Assembly (NCBI RefSeq): GCF_025698545.1
Contig: NC_068577.1
Location: 2,513,501-2,577,500 of the forward strand
Source: Gossypium raimondii
Taxonomy: Eukaryota; Streptophyta; Magnoliopsida; Malvales; Malvaceae
Reading direction: 5' to 3'
Length of the DNA stretch: 64,000 bases
The position numbers and the translations under genes were made by a program. Of this stretch, positions 50,206 to 60,534 are shown in pieces. The number at the start of each line of letters is the position of its first letter. Position 1 is the first letter of the stretch. Below the pieces are notes generated by a model, which did no database searches, had not been told where the DNA came from, and saw only the letters and a list, made by a program, of their open reading frames with translations.

Positions 50206-51407
50206 TGTCCAATATTTTCAGTGATTGAATAAAAATTTTATTAAAATGTAAAATCTATTTGTTTAGTACTTTTGAATAAAAAATAATTAAATATTCTCAC
50301 ATGTTAATTAGTATAATTTTACAAGGCTTGTGGAGTTATGTCTCGGATTTTCAATCAAACAGTGTATGACATTGTAATGAAGAAATGTTTTTTGTCCCGA
50401 CAATGCGATGCCACGTCACGACGTGGCGATATGCACCTCAAATTTTTTTGATTTTCTTCTCCTTGTTAAACTTTATATTTAGTTTCTCACTTAAACTATG
50501 GTTAACTAAGGGGTGTTGTAATCATATGTGCTATGAATTTCAGCCTATAAATAGTAGGGGTGTGCAAAATTCGGGTAAAACTGAAAAAATTCGGTTAACC
50601 GACCGAATTCGGTTAATCGGTCGGTTAACCGAATTTTTTCGGTCGGGGGTCGGTTAATTATTTTTTGATTTTTCGGTTAACAGTTAATTCGGTTCGAAAC
50701 CGGTCGATTAACCGAATTTTTTCGGTTAACCGAAAAAATTAATAAATAAAATTATAATATATAAATAGGCCCACTATTCACCTAAACCCAATCTAAACCC
50801 AAGTATTCAACCCAACCCAACCCAATCATAAAATTAAATTACAAATAATTTAATAAATAAAGTAAAATTTTAAAACTAAGACTAAAACTAAAGTCTAAAA
50901 GTCTAAAAATAATTTAATTATGTAGTGATTCAATTTGGTTAATTCGGGTAATTCGGTTAATTCGGGTAATTCGGTTAATTTTTAACCAAAAATTAAAAAA
51001 AAACATATAATTTTCGGTTAATTCGGTTAACCGACAAAATTAACCGAAAAAATTTCGGTTCGGTTAATGGTTAAAGATTTTGAAAGGTCGGTTAATTCGG
51101 TTAATGTTATTTTAGGTCGGTTAACCGGTCGATTAACCGAATAAACACCCCTAATAAATAGGCATTAGTTACTCTAGATTTTACACAACAGAAATATTTA
51201 GATTGAGAGAATTGTATTCTTTGTTTTCGAAGGGTTTATTCTTTTGGGGCTTCAGGTTTTTCTTTAATTCTCTCCATCTTTGCATTCTCATTTATTATAA
51301 TGAAATCTCATTTTACCCATGATTTTTTCTTCTTCTTTTAAGGAATTTTTCACGTAAAATTTACTTATTCTATATTTTTATTATAGTTTATTCACTAGTT
51401 CATTGCA
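50206..51407 (+). repeat. Possible solo LTR, interrupted by a hAT MITE
   Basis: TAACA occurs at 50201-50205 just before a TG and again at 51408-51412 just after a CA, as for a 5-bp duplication around a TG...CA LTR. Inside are a TATA-like CCTATAAATAG, a T-rich leader-like stretch and a CACGTAAAATTT motif near the end, also seen in the 3044 LTR. Without the nested MITE it would be about 0.6 kb. No internal retroelement genes are present. Confidence 0.45.
50555..51153. mobile_element. hAT-type MITE with GGTTAACCGAATTCGGTT arms
   Basis: Ends TAGGGGTGTGC... and ...AACACCCCTA, with a perfect 8-bp target duplication ATAAATAG (50547-50554 and 51154-51161). Both arms are dense arrays of GGTTAACCG/AATTCGGTTAA motifs with an AT-rich centre holding ACCCAACCCAACCCAA. 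No transposase is encoded. Confidence 0.88.
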
Positions 51408-51412
51408 TAACA

Positions 51413-52322
51413 CGGGTTAATTCCCAATAACGCTTTTAAATGTTTTTTATTGAAGTAAGATTTTAAATAAATTGATTGATTGAGTTGATTTTGATATACA
51501 AACTCAATAACCCTTTAAATATTTTAAAACGATTCAACATATTTAGATGAAATAAATTATTTTAAGATATTTTAATTTAAACAGTTGTATTAATAATCTT
51601 TTAATCTTATTAATGGTTATTTAAAGAGTAAAAATAATAGTTTTATTTTTAATCAAGTCATTAATACTAAATTTATAATTAAACATTGAATTAAATGATT
51701 AATGTCGCTACACTTTTATATGCTTTGTAGTGGGTCTTTTGGGATTACTCTTTTGTCTACCTACGTGCTTTATGCTGATTCTTTTTGGATGATAGGATTA
51801 AAGATGATCTAAAAGGTTGTTTACTTTTGCAAATACTAAAAAATAAAAAAGTTGAAATACACCGAGTTCTGTTCAAGTAAAATGTAAGTAAGATCTCTAG
51901 TTCAAATATTATAGATAAAGAAAATAACATTTCGAGAGCTTCGTCACTTGTTTATAAATCTAATCTCATTCGACTTTATATTTAATCGAAATTTAACGTG
52001 GTTACTAAATACTGAAAATAGATATCGAAAGAGACTTTAGAGGTTAGTTTTTTAATAGGTAGGGTTTGATGTTTTTAGTACTGTTTTGGGTTGTAGCTAG
52101 GTGTTAATATCTTTTCCTTCTCAATGAATATAACATAAGAGAAAAAAGTAGTAAGGTGGTTGATTCTCAGCCAATTCAAGGCAACAAACCAAACTTGATA
52201 TATCAGAATTCCTACTGACAAATTGATTGGGAAATGATACTTGTAACCCTATGAAGTACTCTATATGAGATATTATATAAATGAGATATGAAAAAATATA
52301 GACTATACATCAAAAGTGGAAA
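51413..52322. other. Intergenic DNA
   Basis: No gene recognised. Confidence 0.4.
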
Positions 52323-52534
52323 CCCCCCCCCCCCAACATGTGAAACGAGACAGGTAAGGTCTAGCATGTGAGCCATTGCTGTTAGCAACTCAAAAGCAAA
52401 GAGAAAAAGAGAGAGAGAAAGAGAGAGAGAGAGGTGACAGGTATGAGGGTTATGCTCTCTCACAGGGCTCACAATGCCAGCACTTAAAGTTCACATTTCG
52501 AAATCATTAGGCCACCAAGAGGACCCCCCCCCCC
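52323..52534. repeat. Poly-C and GA microsatellite cluster
   Basis: A 12-base C-run (52323-52334), a GA-rich tract (52399-52434) and an 11-base C-run (52524-52534) lie within 212 bp. The surrounding 52300-52680 is less AT-rich than its flanks and may be a remnant of a leader or promoter. No reading frame is convincing. Confidence 0.6.
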
Positions 52535-54089
52535 TCCTACACGAAGCCCCTCTCTGCACATGCTCATCAGTAAAATGGAAATGATAACCTCACACTGCTC
52601 TCACCCTTTTACCATTATTCCCCATTCTTTGCTTGCACTTCTTTCTATGGCATCATCAAAAAGTTTTTGCACACGAGAGGATTGATTTTATCTTGTACTA
52701 AGTTTACGAATGGTGGAAGCAAAGCCAAAATTGGGTTGGAAATAAAGGGCGCGACCTTTATTCATGTTTATTTCTTTATTTTTTTTTTATTTTGTTCATT
52801 TTGATTTATGTTCATTAAAATTATAAAATTAAACGTGGATAATGGCAGTAAAAAAATCACGGATAGAGGAGGAGAAATTTACTAATATTGAAAAACGAAT
52901 GATACAAGAGAAGTTCCAATTACATAAATTTAAATGTTGAAAAATACTATTGTAATAAAAATCAAATAGAAAAAGAATAGTCTATATGGATTCAATTTGT
53001 GTTGTATGGTCCGTACTACGGGGCTCCACCCTGCAACCCCAATCCAACCTTGTGCCTAATGGGGATCTGTGGCAGGCTACGACCTTTCGCCCCCACAAGT
53101 CCCCTTATTTTGCCATTGTATTTATTTCTTCAATAAGTGACGGGATTCGGGTAGTGCAATCTCTAACAAAAATTTTCAAATCTATGTTTGTGTTTGAATA
53201 TTAAATGAAAATATTCATAAATATATAATTAAATGTGTTTAGCAACATTAAAAATGTTAGTAAGAAATTGTGTCCAAAATAAAATTTATATATAAAGAGA
53301 GACATAAACATCTTTTTTATTTTTAGATATAAATAAAAATAGTAATAGTAATATTTCTAATTATATAATAATCTAACAATAAATGAACTTTATGAATATA
53401 AATGAATTGGTCATACTTTGTTCGTATTTTGTTTAATAAATAAGCTGAAAGTCTTTTTCGTGTTCATTTGTTTAACATACATAAATAAATAGAAAACGAG
53501 ATGCTTTGTTCATTTATAACCTTAAAGTATTAGATAGCCGAGCTGAATTTTAGGTAAATTTTTAAATTTATTTGACTTGATTCAAATAATATAAAATAAT
53601 AAATATTTTTATTTAAATTTAATTATTAAATATATAAATAAAACTAATAAATAATAAAATCGAATTACGAATATGTTATCTTTGACATTTTAATTCAAGA
53701 TTTAAATTTAAAAAATCTTGGTCCAAGCTTTTGATTTTCTTTTACATATTTGTCTGCTTTTAACTTGCAATGGGTTTTTATCCCTAAGTGGTTGGTCAGT
53801 TCAAAGGAACCCACCTTTTAGCCCAGTTTTAATTTTGGACCCACATATATTGTCTTTTGTATATTTACTATTTTTGAGGTTCAATAATGTGCATGATTAT
53901 GTTTAATTTTGGATAAATTTAGTTAGGTCTTAATCTTAAATGGAAGAAAGAAAAAAGAAATTGCACCAATGCTATTTTAATTTTGTCCTTATGTCACAAG
54001 CCACGGAATAAAGCTCGTGATTATTGCATCCATTAAGTTCTATGGAGGTCTACTAATCAGATGGGGTTTAGTTGACCTGTTTAAACTGG
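52535..54089. other. Intergenic DNA with an unassigned GC-richer patch
   Basis: 52985-53160 contains a 72-codon frame (MDSICVVWSVLRGSTLQPQS...) in locally higher GC, without a family I recognise. The rest is AT-rich. Confidence 0.35.
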
Positions 54090-54540
54090 TCCGACTTGTG
54101 AAATATGTGGAGAAATCCATGTACTTGAAGCTCTGGTGGTCTAGTAAAACACTCCAGTAAAATTAGAATTATCAAGAGTAATTGATGTAAATACTAAGGA
54201 ATAGAGATGTATAGAGTTTAAATCTCTTAAGACTCTTAAATTGTAGATATGCATAAATCTTGACCATCGATATAACTTAATCTATACCATTGAATTTGGG
54301 AGAGCTCAACTATAAATAGAGGCATTCTCCCTCATTTTTAAGCACTCGGTTGTAAACCTTTAAAATAGTAGAATACTTTTGAGAGCATTTATTCAAACAC
54401 TTGGTTTGCGGCTTATTTATTTTTAAGTTTGTTTGCGCTATATTTTTTAATGCCTTCAATAATTTTTGAAAAAATTCTCTTTGTTCAAAAGTTAGACTGA
54501 ATTAAACGAATTTGAAGTAAAAAAAATTGTCTAAAACTGC
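54090..54540 (+). repeat. LTR-like fragment
   Basis: The order resembles a plant LTR: a GTGGAGAAATCC start region, a TATA-like AACTATAAATAGAGGC, then GGTTGTAAACC and TTGAGAGCATTTATTC. No matching second LTR or flanking duplication was found, so it could be a solo LTR or a fragment. Confidence 0.4.
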
Positions 54541-54777
54541 ACAAATTGTAAGACAAAAGTTCTATTTACTCGAATTCCTTTCATTTTCAGTTCTTAATCT
54601 TGCTTTTAAGCCTGAGGTTTTCATTGTTGTCATAGACCCCATCTCTAAGTTTCCCTTCACATAAACATTGCATCACATATTTGATTTTAAAGCAATACTC
54701 ATGAAAGCATTGTCTTTTTTTTTTCCATCCAAACAATCAAATACTTTACCTTTATTTTCTTCTTTTCTAACGTCAGC

Positions 54778-54817
<40 letters not shown>
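54778..54817. repeat. TTA microsatellite
   Basis: About 13 uninterrupted TTA units, likely polymorphic. Confidence 0.95.
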
Positions 54818-54934
54818 CGTCCTCGTCTTATGTGTATATAAAAAATGAACCGTAAAACGAACATAAATAATATTTAAAAAAATAAAAGTTGAGTGAAAGT
54901 TGACCGCCTAAACAAATTTGTAATGTTTTCGATT

Positions 54935-55095
54935 CTCATTATAGGTTCTGATCATATCTATTTTTTTACACAAAAAATGTTTATAGCCCATCCCTAGCCC
55001 ATAAAGAGGATAATGCGCTTCAGCACATTAGAACCCACGTACTCCTGCATTGACAACAATGCCCATACCAATCGAGCTAAAACTCACTCAATTAA
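54935..55095 (-). repeat. tRNA-derived SINE, family A, near full length
   Basis: The tail (CTCATTATAGGTTCTGATCA on plus), the CCCATAAAGAGGATAATGCG block, the B box and the A-box end CCAATCGAGCTAAAACTCAC are present; an internal run is mutated. Confidence 0.7.
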
Positions 55096-55599
55096 ACTTC
55101 AATTATTAAATTAAAATAATAAAGAGATTTAAATCTTAAAAATAAAATAAAATATTAATTTTCAAACGTACAATATCAAGAACATACCTAAACAAATCAA
55201 AACGTATAGAAATAAATTTATGCTCAATATTACATTTTTTGTTAGCCATTTTTAAATCTTGTTAGCATTCACTTTGATTTTTTTTATTTTCATTTTATTT
55301 TAATACTAATATTAGAACTAAACCCTAAACAATTACTTTGGTCAAAGATAGATTTTTAGATTTTTTTATGAAGACATCCACTGAAAAATAAATTAATTAT
55401 GAAATTATTCATGATTGTGAGTATGATCCAAGAATGATAAAACCAAATATGTAATAATATATACATATATATATAATTTTAATTCTTCTAGGACCATAGC
55501 TTACGGATGAAGTTATAGGTAATGAAAGTTTATTAGTCTACCGGCAGTACTATTAGTCTAGGACCACAAATGAAAGTTTATATGATACTGGTATTGAGT
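55096..55599. other. AT-rich intergenic DNA
   Basis: No gene seen. Confidence 0.4.
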
Positions 55600-55715
55600 T
55601 TGTGTCTTAATTCAGTTAATATTGTTAATATAAGAGGACGTAAATTCGAGTGTACTGAAATGTATTATCCTCTTATTTAAAGGGTGGGAAGGAGAGCTCT
55701 AGACATAATATAAAA
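55600..55715 (+). repeat. tRNA-derived SINE, family A, diverged
   Basis: Plus-strand copy with GTGTCTTAATTCAGTTAATA, a diverged B box GTAAATTCGAGTGTAC, CATTATCCTCTTATTTA homology and CTCTAGACATAATA. The tail is lost. Confidence 0.6.
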
Positions 55716-56344
55716 TATATATATTAAAAATCGTAATGTAATGTTGTTTCGGTCAAAAAATAAATTGGATTAGTTTGATGCAATTAAAATTTGAAATTAT
55801 TGAAAGCATTAAATAAGGAAGTCAGTTGCGGGAGTGGAGGACAGTAACGTCCACCTCGAAATGAAGTTATTTGAACATAATAATGCCAGGCTAGGGATGT
55901 GGAGCCGTAATAGTTGGGCACGAATAGGCTGTTACAACGGAATGCTCGCCAAGATGCAAACTATATTATCTGCGGGTGCGCCTACGCAATTTATGTGGGG
56001 GTTGCTTTTACTAGTAATATAAAATTGTAGGCATTGGATACTGTCGAATACAATGTATCATATAATATCATTGTATAACTTTGGTTTACTAAAACTATAC
56101 CATAGGGTCTAAATTTATGTGACATTCAACGTTAAATCATAAGACTTGTCAGATAATGACAGTTCAGTTATATGGGAAAAGTAAATGAAAGATGAAAAAT
56201 ATCAAAGTGTGAAGAGAACGAAAATGAAGCCTTTGTAGTTATTTAAGAGGCATCCAAACCATTAACATCGTTAAAAGTATAAAAGAGAGAATCATTTGTG
56301 AATAGGAATATAGTGGGGTGGGTGGGTAAATTATTGGAATCTTA
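55716..56344. other. Intergenic DNA with an unassigned GC-richer patch
   Basis: 55820-56010 has higher GC and a 62-codon frame (MEDSNVHLEMKLFEHNNARL...) with no recognised domain. Otherwise AT-rich. Confidence 0.35.
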
Positions 56345-56900
56345 TCCGTAAAAGTATTATAAAGATTTTGTATTATTTATTTATTCAAATGAAAAAATAA
56401 ATTAGTTTATGTACGTTAGATTAAAGAATAATTTAGTTTTTCTGTAAAAAAATTTATCAATTTATACTATTAAAAACTGAGGTGGTTGATTATATAATTG
56501 GATAGTTACACGTGGTGTGCAGGGGGGAAGCTAGAACAATTTTTTAGGGGGGCCGAATGAAATTTTAACTTTTTATAGTCTATATATTTATAATTTTTGA
56601 AGGATTAAATTGAATTTTTATAATTTTAGGGGGCCAAAGTACAATTTTACATTTACTATTTTTTTTAATTTAGAGGGCCTAAATAACAATTTTTTTTATT
56701 TTAGGGGGGACCGAAGCCCATGCCAACCCCCTTAGATTCACCTCTAGTGGTGTGGCACGTGTACTTTATGCTGATTTACAATGACTAATTTTTAACAACA
56801 AAAATTGATGGATTTTTTAATAAAATGACCAATTTGCTCTTTGAATTGATGTACGATGATTAATTTATCCATGTTTTAAGCATAAGGGACAAATTGCAAT
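56345..56900. mobile_element. Inverted-repeat MITE interrupted by a hAT MITE
   Basis: The left arm (about 56385-56519) and the reverse complement of the right arm (about 56747-56885) align over more than 100 bp: AAATTAGTTTATGTACGTTA against AATTAATCATCGTACATCAA, and TACACGTGGTGTG against TACACGTGCCACAC. The centre has been replaced by the 56520-56746 element. Confidence 0.6.
56520..56746. mobile_element. Short hAT-type MITE with perfect target duplication
   Basis: Begins CAGGGGGGAAGCTAGAA; the reverse complement of the right end begins TAGAGGTGAATCTAAGGGG. It is flanked on both sides by GTGGTGTG (56512-56519 and 56747-56754). Length 227 bp, non-coding. Confidence 0.85.
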
Positions 56901-57479
56901 CTGACTCATAGTACAAAGGATCTCCATGTTAATTTTACCGACTCTTATCCTATCTTTAAAATTTACCAGCATTGTTGGAATCGAACTAGTTAAATTGAAT
57001 CAGGAATTAGTTGGTATATAGTTTCAAACAAATAAGGTTGAATTGGTTTCTAAACTAACTGTTTGAAGCCGGTTTTATAATTTTATAATTATTTATTTAA
57101 TTATTACTCAATTGGCGATTGAATTAGCGATTTGATCAATTTAATTATTGGTTCAATTATTAAAATATTAAATTATACTAAAAGAACAAAAAAAGGAAAG
57201 GAGCGTGGGGTAACACTACACCATTTCCCTTGTTTGGACTTTTTTTTCTTCTTTTGTATTTAAGCAAAGAAATGTAAAGGGAGTTGAATATCCAATGCTC
57301 TCTTGAATTATTTAATTTTGTTTACTCTAATTTGTGCAAAAGTTGGAAAAATAAATTTTACGAAATATCATTTTATCTTGTTAATATTGTACATAAATTA
57401 TATTATTAAAAGAATATTATTGAAAAAAATAATTATAAATTTTTTTTCATTTTTGTTGTAATTCTCACTCTTTAGGTGT
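56901..57479. other. AT-rich intergenic DNA
   Basis: Nothing recognisable. Confidence 0.4.
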
Positions 57480-57808
57480 ACCTCCTCGAGAAGACTCCAC
57501 GAATACCACTTATTAGAAATTAAGACCCACCTACGGGAGCAACCACACACATTGGAGAGATCTCCCGGCACATCACCTCCCGAAACACCAAATACACGAA
57601 CTCCTTGAACCAAACATGTTCATACATAAATCATACTAGAGTCTCACCTAATCGTTACCCAATAACCACAGTTAGGCTCATAGTTACCAAAGCAGGTCAA
57701 CTAACGTAATCACCCTCGATCACCAATAACTCAATAGCATGTGGCATCTCGAGATTATAACCCGCCATATATAAATCATACCAGATCCCATAACATGGGA
57801 CCAATCTT
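57480..57808. other. GC-richer unassigned segment
   Basis: Composition rises sharply for 330 bp. On the minus strand it reads CGGGAGATCTCTCCAATG, TGGTTGCTCCCGTAGG and AGTCTTCTCGAGGAGG, phrases that look like part of a retroelement LTR or leader. No second copy in the window confirms this. The minus-strand frame (57398-57613) has no recognised domain. Confidence 0.35.
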
Positions 57809-57830
57809 TCTCTCTCTCTCTCTCTCTCTC
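57809..57830. repeat. TC microsatellite
   Basis: Eleven uninterrupted TC units. Confidence 0.95.
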
Positions 57831-58904
57831 AACTGCCTACATCATTGGACCTTTTTCGATCATCATTCCTAACAGCTCTTCGTCATGCCTCAAGTCAGGT
57901 GAACCGTCGATTACTGCCGTATCATCACCTTATTGGATCTTTACATCAACAATTTCCACAATTTAATCAAACAATATTTGCGAAAATTCTTCTACTTTCC
58001 ATCCCTTTACTAATTTTAACCATAGAAACAAAATATACACATACAAATTCCTTCTCTTTTTCTTTATATTTCTTTATTCAAATGTAGTATTAATTTATAA
58101 AACCAATAATTTGACTCTTTTTTTTTCAAAAATAATCTAAATAAATTAATTATTTATAAAAATGACCTGTTTTGCACTATAAATATCAGTGCCGCTATTG
58201 TCATTGACGGCACCACCCTTTGTAATGAGCCAACCATTAATTGATTTAAAAAAAAGAATAAATTTTCTAGGTGTCACCGTTAAATAATTTTCGTAAATAA
58301 TTTATTTATTTAAGTTATTTTTGAAAAAAAAAACCCCAATAATTTTTTAAAGATGTCTTGAAGGAATTATTTTGCTTTTTATTTTTCTCGTAAGCTTTCA
58401 CCTCGGTGAAAGGATATGCTGGTCGTTGGATGGAACTAGAAGCAAACAAAAACAATTAAAAAAAGAACAATTAAGAAGCTGGCATTATTATTGTCGTGAT
58501 TAATTACTAATAAACCACTTTAATGAAGACAAATTATAACGCTCCACTTGAAAACTTGTCTCACTTAGAATGCACAGTCTGATTTGTGACTGTTGATTAA
58601 TTGATCTGAAATTGGCCTATAAATACTGCATAAATACTTCAGTAGATGAACGGTAATGATCTTGATTCTATGGTGGATGTGGTTGTACTGGAATAATCGC
58701 TTCCTATATGCAACACCTCTATTAACTCTGCTGCATCCTCATTCACGCAAAGCTTAAATGGATGACGGTGGCTGTGGCGAGGGGCCTCGAATCACCACTG
58801 GTTTAAATCCTACGCGTAACGCGTAAAGACAAACATCACATGGGAGAATATCTCTCATCTCCACACCTCCACCGTCTATTATTATTTTTTACTACGAGAT
58901 AATA
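57831..58904. other. Intergenic DNA
   Basis: 58190-58240 carries a CAGTGCCGCTATTGTCATTG-type sequence that looks repeat-derived. 58380-58860 is GC-richer and includes a TACGCGTAACGCGTA palindrome near 58812. No gene recognised. Confidence 0.35.
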
Positions 58905-58985
58905 TTTGATGTATTATCGATGCATCATTAATAAATAGAAGAACATGACACATCATTATTAAGTAAAATAAAAATAAAAATTTAA
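58905..58985 (+). repeat. Truncated copy of the 32578 MITE family
   Basis: GATAATATTTGATGTATTAT through GATGCATCATTAATAAATAG and AACATGACACATCATTATTA parallels the left end of 32578-32945. Confidence 0.5.
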
Positions 58986-59579
58986 AAATTAAATTTAAAT
59001 AATATTATTAATATTCATTCATAGGCTGCATGTTAAATATTTCACTATATACATAAACCGTAGATTTTCTAAATTGAAAGAGATTATGTGTTTACTGGTT
59101 CAATTTATACCTTCTAAAACTTTACAATAAAAAGCTGTTGATATTTTTCGAGCTAGATCGATGGTGCGAGTTAATCAATATATTAAAATTAAAATAATAA
59201 TTTCATCGTATTAAAAACCAAATGTAAAAATATATTTTGAAAAACACTCATTCCATAATATATATACATAATAAATCAATATATAATAAATCTTCACTTA
59301 ACGTTGATTAAGTTAAGTTAACCTCGTTATTATTATAACAATTTAAGAAAACATGAATTTAAGCGTGCTTAAGCGTGTAATCTCTTCCTCTTTAATATGA
59401 AAGAGTTACAAATAGTTTAAACATTATCTGAAAACTCTTTAAAAATTTACTTTTATATTTTTAAATTTTTCACTTGTACATTTTACTACCTTATTACCAA
59501 TAATTAATAATTTTCAAAATAATAATAATTTATTAAAATTCCTTGGTATTTAATTAACTATAATTAAAATATTTATAAG

Positions 59580-59925
59580 TAAAAGTGCTATAGAGGTTTT
59601 TATACAACGAGTTTGATTGTATTTTGTTCTTTTGACTTAAAAATAAGCAAACTAGTTTTTGTACATTAGATCAAAAAGTAAATTAGTCATTCTATTAAAA
59701 AATTATCTATTATTATTAGTTAAAATTTCATTTATATCGAATGAAGTATATGTGACACATTAGGTGTAATCGTCAAGTTATTCTATTAGTCATACCAGTT
59801 TTCAATTATATAAATGATTAATTTACTCATTGATCTAATATTCAAGAATTAATTTACTCATTTATTAAATAAAAAGAAAAATACAATTTAACTACTTATA
59901 AAAAAACTTCCATGAGAATTTTACC
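59580..59925. mobile_element. Inverted-repeat MITE, related to 56345
   Basis: The left arm (AGGTTTTTATACAACGAGTT, then TTGATTGTATTTTGTTCTTT and TTTGTACATTAGATCAAAAA) pairs with the reverse complement of the right arm (AAGTTTTTTTATAAGTAGTT, then TTGAATATTAGATCAATGAG). Arms are about 110-130 bp; AT-rich, non-coding. Confidence 0.65.
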
Positions 59926-60129
59926 ATTTATTTTCCAATTTGTCTTACTCCTAATCCTCCCCCGCGGTTATTCCCGCTCATTTTGGTCACTTTCTTTTTA
60001 TTCAAAAATCCCTCAACTAATCCTTCAAGGATCCATTAAACCGCCAGCTACTCTCTCACCTTCCACGTCACCGTCAACCTCCACGTCACTTACTCACTTT
60101 TTTAAAGAAAACTAATAATTTCAAAATTG

Positions 60130-60411
60130 TAAAATTTTCAAAATCAGAAAAATTACATTAAAACACACACACAGGGACACACAAGCACATCGTCCTCTTT
60201 CTCCCACCAGTGGGCCCTTTGGATTGGAATTCCTTCATTTAAATTTCATGTCTTCAACTTATTTTTAAAAATATTTTCGTCTCTCTGCAACTCATTTTTT
60301 GTCATAAAGTCACTAGAAGAAACCATCTCCCGTTTTCTTGCTTTCTATTATCTTTGCAAGCAATAAAGCGTTAAATAAATTTTCTCTTTAAAGAAAAAAA
60401 GAGAAAAGGAA
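60130..60411 (+). promoter_or_regulatory. Promoter and leader region of the kinesin gene
   Basis: 60160-60400 has CACACACACAGGGACACACA and pyrimidine-rich stretches typical of a plant promoter or 5' leader. No clear TATA box was identified. Confidence 0.35.
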
Positions 60412-60444
60412 ATGCTATTCGCTTTTGTGTGTCAAGACATGTGA
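60412..60444 (+). promoter_or_regulatory. Upstream ORF in the kinesin leader
   Basis: A ten-codon ORF (MLFAFVCQDM, stop at 60442-60444) ends 90 bases before the kinesin start. Its last codons form an ATGTGA start-stop. If transcribed, it could dampen translation of the kinesin. Confidence 0.35.
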
Positions 60445-60534
60445 ACTTACTGACACAGTCGCTTCTTGTTCTTCGTTCTTCATATTCTCACGCATTCTCT
60501 TTACCGAGTTACCGACTCAGTGAGTGCTTCTTAA

